Source: Welwitschia mirabilis (lineage: Eukaryota > Gnetophyta > Gnetopsida > Welwitschiales). From it: a stretch of 64,000 nt of DNA. The notes below the pieces were generated by a model that saw nothing but the letters and a program-made list of their open reading frames with translations, made no database searches and was not told the origin of the DNA. Below are positions 22,701-34,253 of the stretch, piece after piece. The stretch spans positions 139,430,968 through 139,494,967 of the forward strand of contig JBOZIK010000001.1 of assembly GCA_051453625.1 (NCBI GenBank). The letters run 5' to 3'. Made by a program: the position numbers and the translations under genes. The stretch's first letter is position 1, and every line of letters starts with the position of its first letter.

Positions 22701-23690
22701 AAAATATGCCATGTGTAATTGTTATAATAGTAAATGAGCAGATAGTTAAGTTAGTATGTCTATAGGTAAACTAGATGTAAGTAGTATGTTACATTTGGAT
22801 GAAATATAGGTGTAAGAAATATGCTATGTTTAGAGATATTTATAGTAAAATTTGTAATACATTAATATTAGAGGATTACTTGATAATTAAGATTTCTATT
22901 AAAGCCTTCTAGATAAGAGTAGTTAATAAGATGAAGAGTATACTTTACAAATTGGAGTTAATCAGGGAGAAGTAAAATGTTTTTAACTTAGAAGCTTAAG
23001 ATAAGCTCCTTGTTGAAAGGATGAGAAGAAGATTCCTTGTGTAAGATATTAGCTTAGTTGTATTTTCGTTTAAAGGCTATCAAATATTAAATTAATTAAA
23101 GTTGTAAAATCCAATATGAGTCTTTTATAGATAACTATTGAATAGAGCTATCCAAATGTGATTTTAGTTTGTAAGCATTGTATGCTTTATACTATTAATA
23201 TAAAGTGATCCTTCATTAGTTCTAATTATTTTTTAAATTATTCTTCTTTCTATTTTATTCCTCACTAAATATGCAATCCCCAAAGTGTTTGCAAGTTTTT
23301 GTTACATTATCTCTACATCATTTAGTATTAAGTGAATTTTAAATTTGTGTAGAGATAACTATTACATTTAGATTGAGAAAGATGTTATAAAGAAAACTAA
23401 TAGATTACCACCTCTAGAAGAATATTTTAAGATAATAATTGATAATGGAAGATATTGAAAAGTTAATGGAGGAATTGCTAATGAGGTTGTATATGGATTA
23501 TGTACTTAAGCATCTAGAGTTAATCTCAAAAAAAAGTTGAAATAAAAGTAATGCATGGTAAATAATCAACAAAGAAGGACCTATGTAACAAATTAAAGTA
23601 TGGATAAAGAGAAGAATCTCTTCATAGAATCCTTAATGAAGATGAAACAAAAATACTAGTAATCATGATGCCATTTGAATAAAGCTTTAA
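22700..23690. other. AT-rich sequence between RT and integrase relics
   Basis: No RNase H or other motif can be read. The fragments on either side come from different superfamilies (Copia, then Gypsy), so a junction lies somewhere in here. Confidence 0.35.
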
Positions 23691-23697
23691 AGAATTA

Positions 23698-23967
23698 AAA
23701 TTCAAGGCTAAGAATGAAGTAGACAAGCATAGAAGACATGCAAAGTTTGAGGAGGCTGACATAGTGATGAAATACCCAGAAAAGAAAATATTTTCCATAG
23801 AAACATATAATAAGATTAAATCTTGGAAGATTTTTTCATGTAGAAATATGTAGAATATTTAACCAAATTATTATTATTAGTTGGATCTTATAAAGAATGT
23901 GGATATTTCACCTACATTCAATGGTCTTAAATTACTTAAATACCATGGAGAACCTATAGATGATGAA
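23698..23967 (+). pseudogene. Ty3/Gypsy integrase C-terminal relic
   Basis: DKHRRHAKFEEADIVM (about 23725-23772) matches the conserved A-HRR...F..GD.VM block after the integrase core of plant Gypsy elements. TYNKIKSWKI follows where TY-KL--RK--GP is expected. After a shift, VDISPTFN and LLKYHGEP (about 23899-23955) match the end motif 'ISPTFNV-DL--Y-G'. Integrase inserts the element cDNA. Only this C-terminal part survives and it is frame-shifted. No LTR is assigned with confidence; LTR C1 begins about 470 bases downstream in the same orientation and could be its 3' LTR. Confidence 0.6.
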
Positions 23968-24244
23968 GCTTAGATTATAAACTTTTAAAAGTTAAATAAA
24001 AATAAGTAGAAGTGGAGAAGAGATGAATAATTCACAAATCCATGAAAAGCATACATGAAGGAAAGCATATAGGAAGTAGCTATTCCAATTACCAAAGGTT
24101 TTTTATAAAAGAATGAAAATTGGAGCTCATAAGAAAACTACCTAAGCATGGATTACAAAAGTCTAAAAAGGGCATAATATCTTTATTATAATGTATCCCT
24201 TTCAAGTAAGAAAGGATGATACTAGATCATCAATGAACAATAAA

Positions 24245-24437
24245 ATAAAAAAAGTATCTTTAGTTAAGGGTTAATTATGGTTAAATATAGCCATGATTTT
24301 ATATGTTATTAATATATGATAATAAATAAGATTACCCTAGAAATACAAATATTACATTTTCAAACCCAACTTTTACCAATAAAAATAGGAGTTCTATTTT
24401 TAATATAGTCCCAGTGTCATTCGTTCACTAGGATAGA
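24245..24437 (+). repeat. repeat segment F, copy 1
   Basis: Contains 'tcaaacccaac', 'gttctatt' and 'agtgtcattc' blocks in order. The same order recurs at about 47160-47310 in the same orientation. Here it lies directly upstream of LTR C1, so it may be the 3' internal end of that element. Confidence 0.45.
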
Positions 24438-26333
24438 TGTCATGTCCCAAATTTTGAAAGATTTTAAAATTTAGCCTAAAATTATTTAAATATTGTAATA
24501 AAGATAAATACATAATACAGCCCAAATTAATGTGTTATAGGATAAAAGATTTATTAGAAATGGCAAAATATGTAGAGGTGATCAAATTTTATTTTAATGT
24601 TTCAAAATTATTGCTAAATATTTCATTTTGATTAATTAAATAAAAATAACTATTTTAAGTTTCTTTCTTCTTATTTATGGAATAATAATGGCATGATTTT
24701 GAAATTTTGACATTTTCTTATTAATGGCTTATTTTAATTAGCATTAATGATTATTTTAAAACTAAAAAAATTATATATATTAAATTGGCATGTGGCTAAT
24801 GTGTCTTCTTTTTTCTTATTTGAAAAGTACCAAAGAACTTAAATCTTGTACATTATGCAAACATCTTTTTCATAATTATTATTTATTGGAAAAATAAATA
24901 TTTGGCATGGTGAGTATTTATTGTTATAATGAAATATTAGATACACCTAGCAATTAGACAAAGTAATGATTAGAGGTTATGGAATCATAACCGTTTTCTT
25001 TTTTAAGATAGTATCTCTTCATATCCACTTCAAGATAGTGTCTCTTNNNNNNNNNNNNNNNNNNNNNNNNNNNNNNNNNNNNNNNNNNNNNNNNNNNNNN
25101 NNNNNNNNNNNNNNNNNNNNNNNNNNNNNNNNNNNNNNNNNNNNNNNNNNNNNNNNNNNNNNNNNNNNNNNNNNNNNNNNNNNNNNNNNNNNNNNNNNNN
25201 NNNNNNNNNNNNNNNNNNNNNNNNNNNNNNNNNNNNNNNNNNNNNNNNNNNNNNNNNNNNNNNNNNNNNNNNNNNNNNNNNNNNNNNNNNNNNNNNNNNN
25301 NNNNNNNNNNNNNNNNNNNNNNNNNNNNNNNNNNNNNNNNNNNNNNNNNNNNNNNNNNNNNNNNNNNNNNNNNNNNNNNNNNNNNNNNNNNNNNNNNNNN
25401 NNNNNNNNNNNNNNNNNNNNNNNNNNNNNNNNNNNNNNNNNNNNNNNNNNNNNNNNNNNNNNNNNNNNNNNNNNNNNNNNNNNNNNNNNNNNNNNNNNNN
25501 NNNNNNNNNNNNNNNNNNNNNNNNNNNNNNNNNNNNNNNNNNNNNNNNNNNNNNNNNNNNNNNNNNNNNNNNNNNNNNNNNNNNNNNNNNNNNNNNNNNN
25601 NNNNNNNNNNNNNNNNNNNNNNNNNNNNNNNNNNNNNNNNNNNNNNNNNAAAGTTACTTTATTATTGAATCTTGGAAACTTTGAAACTTAAAAATTTTGA
25701 AGCATTGAAGTCTTGAAATCATTGGAGTTTTGGAATTATTGAAGTCTTAAGGTCTTAAAGTCTTTGAAACATCAAAACATTTTGCATTTAATTTTGGGTA
25801 TGATTCTATTTAAATTTTGCCTATTTGTATATCCTTTATTCTTGCATTATTTTTAAGGTTTAAAATATGTGCTCATTTATTATTGCTTTCTTGACAAATT
25901 TTGTGAAAATTTTAAAATGTATTCCTTGTTTGATGTACTTGTTTCTACCACTTTATTGTTAAATCTTGTAAAAGTCGAGGTGCAGTATTTGCTTAGAGCC
26001 TATGTGAATGTGATTGCATTCTAAATTTTATTATTGTATAACTTCATTTCTTAGTAAAAATTGATATCTTATTAAAACTATTTTGCTATATATCTTGATA
26101 AAATGTATGATATTTAATCTTACATCTTCTTATAATATCTTATGACTTTTTAATATTTATGGAAATGCGAATTCCATAGATCATCAAATGAGACCATGAA
26201 ATGTGAAAATCCATAGATCATTGAATCAAGCAGTGGGATTCATAGATTCACAGATTGTTAAATGATGCAATAGACTTCATAGATTGCCAAATAAGACAAT
26301 AGATTATGAGAAACCCATAGATTGTTAAATGAG
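24438..26333 (+). repeat. LTR-like repeat C, copy C1 (plus), with 603-N gap
   Basis: Starts TGTCATGTCCC, a typical plant Gypsy LTR start. It matches, inverted, 42181 down to about 40985 (C2) and 43846 down to about 42650 (C3). It is cut at 26334 by the first Athila-like LTR. It contains N run 25047-25649; in C2 the interval corresponding to the gap is only about 65 bases. The end is a degenerate minisatellite. Confidence 0.65.
26170..26333 (+). repeat. degenerate minisatellite at the end of C1
   Basis: Four to five units of roughly 30-37 bases built on 'catagattgttaaatgaggc' (variable). An inverted version lies at 42405-42650 and a short plus-sense piece at 40870-40945. Confidence 0.6.
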
Positions 26334-27410
26334 TGTTGCACTGCCAATTAGTGGTTATTTCATAGGGTTTTATAAATTATTTTATAGGACTTTTATAAAA
26401 GTTTAGGTGCAATTCTGAGGAATCTAGAGATATAATAGGAAACCTTGAAGATGTCATATTCTTACCTAGATTTGATGTACTAAAGGCACATTCTGATGCA
26501 TAGAGTTTTGGAGAAGGATTATTGATAAAAATGCTAGGTTTATCTTCAAGAAAATGATTAAAGAAGATTGTCATCCTCTCTGTCATCTTAATGATAGGTG
26601 GGACGATAATTTCTAATATGGACTACTAAATCATTTCTGAGTTATCATTTTGAGTCATCTTTTATAATGTATTGTCATCTCCATTATCATCTAGACGATA
26701 GTCAGGACACATTGATATGTAACTGACTCTGACAGTAACTTTTAATCATTTCATCCATTTCATTTATAAGCGTGCCTAGCTACACCTATAATTTATCTTT
26801 TTCTGCTATGAGTTATTATAAATAAATCCCCTTCAACTCTCCTTCTCATCTTCATTGCATCAGAAATTCTCATGACAGGAGATCAAAGGATGAAAGATCC
26901 ATCTTAAGTATTGCAAAAAGACATGCACTTGGTGGAGGGCTGTGTCCTCCATTGGGGTCTAGCTATTTTGTAATTAAGATGCTTATTACTCTTTCTTAAT
27001 ATAAACCATATTTTATTTTTATATTTGCATTGAATATTTTTTGATGATCCTTACAGTTTATGTTGCTCTTGATTTGGTGATAATTTCTTGGATGATATAG
27101 ATTATTGAGAGTAGCCTTTGTTAAGGCTAAAAGCCAATAGTATTAGTTCATTTTACATTTCATCTAGATTAGTTTCACTTTGCATTTTCATTCATTCCTT
27201 TGTTTTCTTACATTATTATTTATTTTTGGTTCCTAGTATTCTTTTGTAAGGCAATTTAAGTCTCATCTCATAGTCTTCAATATGAATATGACAATTTGGG
27301 TCTACTCATACTCATACTAGTGTGTTGTATTGTGTAAGATATCTATTTAATTTATGAATAATAGAATCTTTCCAAACTTAAGCACTTACATAAATACACA
27401 TAGTAACATC
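26334..27410 (+). repeat. Athila-like LTR1
   Basis: Begins TGTTGCACTGCCAATT and is followed by a tRNA-Asp-type PBS. It is collinear with LTR2 (32597-33662), LTR3 (39824-40867) and, inverted, LTR4 (62661-63728). The TATA box is at 26817-26824. A nested hairpin is near 26673-26707. The minus-strand frame 26377-26586 inside it is a shadow. Confidence 0.85.
26817..26824 (+). promoter_or_regulatory. TATA box of LTR1
   Basis: TATAAATA in 'gagttatTATAAATAaa', conserved in LTR2, LTR3 and (inverted) LTR4. Confidence 0.65.
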
Positions 27411-27411
27411 T

Positions 27412-27430
27412 TGATGTCATTGTCGGGGAA
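27412..27430 (+). other. primer-binding site, copy 1 (tRNA-Asp type)
   Basis: TGATGTCATTGTCGGGGAA resembles TGGCGCCGTTGCCGGGGA, the tRNA-Asp PBS of Athila-type elements. The differences are mostly G to A or C to T. Confidence 0.75.
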
Positions 27431-27929
27431 GGATATTAAAGAGTACAAGGGTTGTTATCATTCAAGTGAGTATATCAAACCTCTTTTCAGTTATTTGTCT
27501 ATGCAACATTGCAATTTATTAGAGATATAGGTTTTTTGTGTGTAGTATTTCAGTTTCAATTTTTTTGGTTTTCTGTAAGAATTTGTGATCATCTTATTTA
27601 TCATTACCATGATGGACAAGATGACAATGTGTGATTTTATTTTATTTTTGGATTATAATTTTTTTGAAATAAATTAGTTTTTATTATCTATTGTGACATC
27701 TAGATGATGAGGTAGATGACAATCCTATTTTCTGTGTTTTCTAGTTTTTATTTCGATTTTAATTTTATTTCTATTTTTCTAGTTTTTGTGTGTGTCTTTC
27801 CTTTTGTCATCCCTATAATAGATAGGATGATAATCTGTTATTTTTTATATTGTTTTTTGTTGTTTTCTATTTGTAAGATGTTGTAATATGATTAATCTTG
27901 AAAAGAAATATTAGAAAAAGGGATGCTAA

Positions 27930-29516
27930 TAGAAAATAACATTTAAGAAGGACTGGTGGATATAGAAAATGAATAAAAAAAGTGATCTCTAGGTGCACTC
28001 AAACCTCCCTTCAATTTATTTTTTTTTGAGTCAAGTTTTCTTTATGAAAATCCTAGAGAAGGAAGATCAATTCATAATGTTAAGTTCCTCCTATAAGAAA
28101 AAACAAGTCATAGGATCTTCTATCCTTAATGCAAAGCTCACCCTTAGAGAATTGTTAGCCAATAAAAAATGAGAAATTCAAACACCTTTTGATCTACCCT
28201 CAGGAAATGATGTTGAGCTTAAAAATTTATATGCCTACCCAATTTTTAGTGGAGAAAATGATGAGGACCCTCTTTAACACATTATAGATATTAAACAACT
28301 AATCCTTACCTCAGGAAATGGGAAGAAAAAAATCACTGATAAAACATATATGATAATTTTTCCCATAGCATTAAAGGGTAGAGTAAAAAAAGGGCTAAAA
28401 ACCATACCCCATAAAAGCTTACAAATATGGAGATCAAGTCTAAAAAACCTTTGTAAAATGATTTATGAGTAAAACAAATATGAGAAAAGGAAAAAGGAGG
28501 TAAAAACTTTTAGCAAAAACTAAATAAAATTATGCCTATACTTATGAATGCTTCTTCATAGCAATTCATTCTAATTCAGTAGATGCTTTCTCAAAAATAG
28601 AACAAGTAGACTATTTTTATAGCGGATTGACTTCCCACATGAAACAACTTGTAGATTTCTCTTGTTATAAAAACCTCATGAATCTTACTTTAGATGATGC
28701 TTGGATAAAATTAGAAGAGCTTGTGGAGGTTAGTTAAACTTGGTCAACTTCTAAAGAAAATTCAACTATGGGCCAACTCATCAAAGATTTAAAAAAGGTT
28801 AAACAACAAAAATAGGTGGAATTCAATCCTATAAATTCCATAAAAGATTTTACAATAACCTTGGAGAAGTATATAGAAATAATATTAGACACCAAATCCA
28901 CAACTGAGAGAAATGTTGTGCAAACTTATGATTTATGTAAGAATAATTATCATATCATCAAGAATTATCCTCTTTTGCCAACATACAAATAAATAATATG
29001 TGAAGAAGTTTATGCTTTTAACCAATAACCTCAAAACTAACATTTATTTTCAAAATAATTCTCAACCTTTTAAAAAATAATTCAAAAATACAAACTACCA
29101 ACTAGGATCATCAAACTTTTAAGATCAAATGATTAACTTATAAACCTAACAGAAGAAATTAGAAAATCAAATGTCAACTTTGAGAAATAAAATACTAACA
29201 TTGAAAACTTAGTGAACAACATTCAATAAATCATGTTGGCAATTCAAAGACCCCAAGAAACATTAGCTACACAAACTTTATCAAATCCTAATAAATTAAG
29301 AAAATATTGTAAGGCTATAACAAGATGTGGACAAGAAGCAAACCCTTCTCTATGTGAACCTTTCACATCCCAAAATGATTTTAGAAATGATGAAGAAGAA
29401 GAGGAAGAGAACATTGAAATATTAGAAAACTATAACTTCCTTCTCTTAGAAAAAAGAAAAAGAAAAATCATTCACAAAAAACCACCCCTTGGCTTGATAG
29501 GCTTAACAACAATTTA
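27930..29516 (+). pseudogene. Athila-like gag, copy 1
   Basis: The Gag N-terminal part is readable from about 27930, or from ATG 28044. TLRELLAN (about 28138) and YPIFSGENDEDPL (about 28234-28272) match the Athila Gag pattern 'TLREYA...F-G---EDPH-HL'. GLTSHMKQLVDF and LMNLTLDDAWIKLEEL (about 28628-28720) match the C-terminal capsid block. An open 94-codon end (29233-29517) carries CKAITRCGQE, like the ITTRSGK motif before protease, then the acidic run EEEEENIEIL. Stops and at least one shift near 28500 inactivate it. Particle-forming protein; no zinc knuckle is recognised. Confidence 0.75.
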
Positions 29517-29689
29517 ACTTTTATTGAACATCTAAAAGCCTTGATGAAAAATATGAGCATAAACTTATCCTTTTGGAAACTTTTGTAACAAAATCTAGGG
29601 TACTCAAAACTTTGGAAACACTTAGTAAGAAGAAAAAAAAAATGAGTTATCCCTAGTAAAGTCTTTCTATCTTAATCCCTTACAAATTT

Positions 29690-30397
29690 AGTATTATAAA
29701 AATACAAAAATTTAAAGATCCAAGAGTAGCTATAGTAAATGTTACTTTAGAGGGAGCCTTGATAGAAATTAGAGAAAGTGTTAACATTATGCCACTTCAC
29801 ATTTGTAAGAGACTTAGTTTGAAGGATAGAATAGATCCTACTTCTATTATCTTAGAATTAGCAAATAATTTAGTTAAGAAACCGTTAGATGTCATTAAAG
29901 ATTTTGTAATACAAATTAAAGAGTTTTTCTAATCAAGAGATGTTATTATTATAGAAGTTGAGTATAACAGAGGATATCCTTTACTTCTAGGAAGAGCCTT
30001 TTGTGCAAAAGTCCACCACATCATTGACACAAGAGTAGGAACATAGAAGTGTCACTTTAAAAATAGAATGTTTTCAATTAATGTCTTTGATATAGCTGAA
30101 AAATATTTAAGTGATGATGAAATAACCATTAAAAGTAATATCAAACCAACTTTATTTCTACAACATCACCCACTTGAAGAAAGAAAGATGAAATCAAATG
30201 AGCATGTACTTTGTGATGAACAACTTAAGAGTGAAGAAGAAATACAACCTTTAGAGTGTAAGGAAGTCCAAATTTTTGAAAAAGATTATGAGGGATATTT
30301 TCCATTACATAAGTCAAAAATTAAAAAGCATAATTTAAATTTGGATGAAAGAAATGTTTTTAATGGACCTAAAAGTAATTTTCTTTATGATAATTAA
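29690..30397 (+). pseudogene. Athila-like retropepsin, copy 1 (active site lost)
   Basis: The segment SVNIMPLHICKRLSL (about 29777-29821), followed by VKKPLDVIKDF and YPLLLGRAF, matches the Athila protease scaffold 'DLGASVNLMPLSVCKKLGLG...VKKPLGVIED...PIILGRPF'. Where D-L-G is expected the sequence reads E-I-R: GAA at 29765-29767 and AGA at 29771-29773. Both the catalytic Asp and the following Gly are therefore missing. The C-terminal 109 codons (30068-30397) are open and highly charged. Without repair by another element this product could not process Gag. Confidence 0.8.
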
Positions 30398-32583
30398 AAT
30401 AAAACTCTTACATTCAATAAAAATATTTTACCATAGTTACCATTTCTTTCCCCTTTATCTTTCAAAATTTGTTCTTTAATGTGGTATCATAGAGTGCTCT
30501 CTATTACTCATCTCTTCATCCAATTGATTTTATTTAGAAATAATTTCACATCTTTTATGTTTTATCAATTGGTAAATTTTTGATTTGGATCTTAGTTCTC
30601 TGAAAATATTGAGACGAAAATAGGTCCTTAATTTTTCCTTTTTTCTTTTCAATAAAAGTGTGCCTTAGATTTAGAAATTGAATAAACTTCACTTGCTTAC
30701 TATTTTATTTTTAGTTTTTCTATTTTGTTAGTCTCTAATTTCATTTTTTATTTTCAATTTTTATTTCTATTCATAGTTTCTATCTTATATTTTTTATAAT
30801 AATAATCTATCATCTCCTCTGTCGTCCTCACAAAAAGATGGATGATAGTCAGTTTTATCCATTTTTCTAGCTTTTTGATATTTTACTATATTTTCTAATA
30901 ATTTTCTATTTTTCCATGTCTATCATCCTCTCTGTCGTCTGGACAACTATGAGGATGACAGTCAATAAAATATTGGTTTTTATTTTCTATTATTTTAGAA
31001 AAATACATTTCTACAACTTTGTTGATATTTCTGACTTAACTGCTTCAGAATTTTAGGAAGTCGATATGCAAAATTTGGAATTACACGAGTAAACTATCTA
31101 AATTTTCTCTTAGCTTTTACATTTAAAAGATTATTACAGCATTACTTGATCATCTTTCAAACATGATTTATGTATTTATTTCCATGATTAGTCTTTTGAC
31201 ATGGTAATTTCAATGGTAAGATTGGATTCACCCAATCTTAGGACATTCACAAGTACATAAACTTCAATTTGAAAGAAGATGTTTTATTTTTGATGTTTTT
31301 CTCAATGGTAGAAAGATTCTAGATTGTTTAAAGTATTCTTTTCTATCTTAATCTTATGACTTTTACCTTTTTCTTTTGGAGTGTTTGTTCATGTGAAATG
31401 CAGTCTTTTTTAAAAATAAAAATGAAAAAAGAGAATAAAATAAAGACTATGATGTTTTATATTTATGCTATCTCAAAAAAATATCACTATAATATCCTAC
31501 CACAACTACACTGGGGTAAATATTTTTGAGAGGAGCCTTTGGTTGTGTAATATGGTAGCTGTGGGAACTCTACTATAAGGTCAGTTGGCCATGCTTCATA
31601 GGTTCTTACTTCTCTGACTATGGTTAAACTCCCTTCATCATGGATAATAAAGTTGTATTTAAACTTAAGGATATGGAATTAGTGGTATTCTTGGTGTTAT
31701 TAGAGATATTGCTTTTTTCCTAGACTCTTAGTCTTTTCACATGATTATTTTATTTCTTGAGATTTGAGTGTTTGTTTTAAGATGACGGTAGGAGAGTTCA
31801 TTTTTAAGTAATTCTTTGGTCTAATCATTTATTGTTTAAAGCATTTTACTCTAGCATTATTATAATCACTGCCTTATCGAATGGAATTTTCGTACATTAA
31901 GTTACACATTTTCCAAATTAAGTGATATTATGATTTTTTTCATGGGAGTCTGCTAGGTTAAAATATCAGATCTATGAGCTATCTTTTGTTCATATTATCT
32001 TATGTCAATTATTCTTATTTTCTTTTGTGGTTTAATTAGTTATTTCAAAGTCATTACCATATTTTCTTAGCATGTTTTATTATTCAAATTTTTAATAAAA
32101 GATAATTTCTTGCATAGATAAGTGTTTTTTTTAGATTTTTGATGTTGTAAGTACTACTCATGTTCTTTTTATAATAAAACATTTTTATTATTGACTCTTT
32201 TTCTTTACTTATCAGAATATTTCATAGATCTATATTTTTCAAATCTGACATTACTTAACTTTGCACTTCATTTAGAAAGTTTTTCTCTTTTACCTACATT
32301 CTCACTCTCGTTTACTTTTTTTGCTTTATTTTCCAATATAGGACATATTGATTTTTCTTTGGAGGGGATAGAGACCCATTTACATGACTTATTTTCAAAA
32401 AAATTTAACTTAATTCAAAGCTTTCATGAAATAAAATTTTCAAATTTAAATACATATTATGCATTACTTGTCATTTGTTAATGTATGAGCCTATTTTATA
32501 ACTTCTAAATTTATCTTTTAAAAAACAAATTGGGTTATAATTATGGTTTTTGGCCTAGTTTTTATCAGGGACTGATAAAGGCT
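30398..32583 (+). other. 3' non-coding region of copy 1
   Basis: About 2.2 kb without pol motifs. It is homologous to 35470-36491 and 37660-39810. It contains paired arms (CTATCAT 30807 / ATGATAG 30842; TCATCCTC 30923 / GAGGATGA 30951) and an AT-rich remnant where later copies carry (GA)n. The 96-codon frame 32191-32481 is T-rich; a shorter equivalent occurs at 39435-39635, but no motif is seen. Confidence 0.65.
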
Positions 32584-32596
32584 AAGTGGGGGACTA
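32584..32596 (+). other. polypurine tract, copy 1
   Basis: AAGTGGGGGACTA lies immediately before LTR2. The equivalent before LTR3 is AAGTGGAGGGCTA (39811-39823). Confidence 0.7.
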
Positions 32597-33662
32597 TGTT
32601 GTACTGCTAATTTATGGTTATTTGATGGGGTTTTATGAGTTATTTTACAAAAATTTTATACACGTTTAAGTGCAATTTGGAGGATTTTGAAGATACAAGA
32701 GGAAATATTGGAAATGTGCAATTCTTATCTAGATTTAATATATTAAAGAAACTTTCTAATGCATAGAGCTTTGAATAAGGATTATTGATAAAAGTGCTAG
32801 GTTTTTCCTTAAAAAAGTGATTAAAGAAGACCATCATCCTTATGATAGGTAGGACAATGATACATTTGTATACTAACATAGACTGTTGAATCACTACTGA
32901 GTTATCACTTTGATTCATCTTTTGTAATGAGCTGTCATTCCCATTATTGTCTGGATAATAGTCAAGATGACACTGACATGTAACCAACTCTGATAGTGAC
33001 CTATAACCATTTCATCCATTTTATTTATGTAAATGAGTGTGTATATCCATGACTTATATTTATCCTTTTTTGCTATGAGTTGTTATAAATAAACTCCTCC
33101 TTTAACTCTCCTTCTCATCTTCTTTACACTGGAAATTCTCATGACAGGAGATTGAATGGTGGGAGAGACATCTTGAGTATTACAGAAAAATGTTCCGTTA
33201 ATGGAGCGATATGCATCCTTCATTGAGGCTTGGCTATTTTGTAACCCAGATGCTTGTTACTCATTCTTAATATAAACCTTATTTTATTTACATGTTTACA
33301 TTATAGATTTTCTAATAACCCTTAAAGGCTATGTTGCCCTTGATCTAGTGACAATTGATATAGATTATCAAGGGTAGTTTTTGTTAAGACTAAAAGTAAG
33401 TAGTATTAGTTCTTTTTTTGCATTGCATGGTAGATTAAGTTATATCTTACATTTGCATTGTATCTTTCATTTCCTACATTTTTTTTTTATTTTTTATTTC
33501 TATTATTCTTTTGAAAAGTAATCTGAGTCTCATCTCATAGTCTTCAACATAAATACAACATTTTGATATACTCCCACTCATACTAGTGTGTTTTATTATG
33601 TGAGATATCTATTTATTTTATGAATGACAAAATCCTTTTGAACTTAAGAACTTACATAAAAA
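32597..33662 (+). repeat. Athila-like LTR2 (shared)
   Basis: Starts TGTTGTACTGC. It has a PPT upstream and a PBS downstream. TATA box: 33084-33091. Hairpin arms: 32933-32938 / 32967-32972, with an inner stem 32943-32947 / 32955-32959. The 115-codon minus-strand frame 32640-32987 is the same shadow as in LTR1. Confidence 0.85.
33084..33091 (+). promoter_or_regulatory. TATA box of LTR2
   Basis: TATAAATA in 'gagttgtTATAAATAaa', at the same place in the LTR as in LTR1 and LTR3. Confidence 0.65.
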
Positions 33663-33663
33663 T

Positions 33664-33684
33664 TAGCACCATTATTAGGAAAGG
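33664..33684 (+). other. primer-binding site, copy 2 (tRNA-Asp type)
   Basis: TAGCACCATTATTAGGAAA is a decayed form of TGGCACCATTGCCGGGGAA and sits at the same place as in copy 1. Confidence 0.65.
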
Positions 33685-34253
33685 TTATTAAAGAGTATGA
33701 GAGTTATCATCATTTGGATGAGTACATTGGATTTCTATTTGGTTATTTATTTGTAGCAATGTTATATTTTTATTAGAAATTATAGGTTTTCTATTTGTGG
33801 TTTTTATTTTCTTGGTTTTTTTATTCTCAATTTTTATTTTTTTCTTTTTCTATTTTTTAGTTTTGATTTTAATTTTTAATTTTTTATAGAAAAATAGTGG
33901 TCATCCTTTATATTGTCCCCACGATAGAAAGAATGATAGTGTGCAATTTTAGTTTTCCATTTTATTTTTAATTTTCTTTTCAAATTTTAATTTTTCTGCA
34001 ATAAAATTACTCTCTGTCATCTCCTTGGCTGTCTAGATGACTAAGAGGACAACAATCCTTCTTTTTGAGTTTTTTCACTTTCTATTCCAATTTCCGATTC
34101 TATTTCTATTTTTCTGGTTTTTGTGTATGTCGTTTCTTCTGTCGTCCCCATAATAGATAGGATGACATTGTTGTTCTTAATTTGTTTTCTACTATTTTCT
34201 ATTTGCAGGTACTATCGCATTCTTAGTTTAGAAAGAGGCTTATTAAAGAAAAA

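Noticed and set aside
24966-25691. 241-codon open frame
   Set aside because: Spans the 603-N run inside repeat C1; the few real residues are low complexity.
26170-26333. CRISPR-like array from regularly spaced repeats
   Set aside because: Units are contiguous, diverged and lack unique spacers of fixed length; eukaryotic context. It is a minisatellite.
32640-32987. 115-codon minus-strand frame (and 26377-26586)
   Set aside because: Antisense to the homologous part of Athila-like LTRs; a shadow of LTR sequence including the hairpin region.
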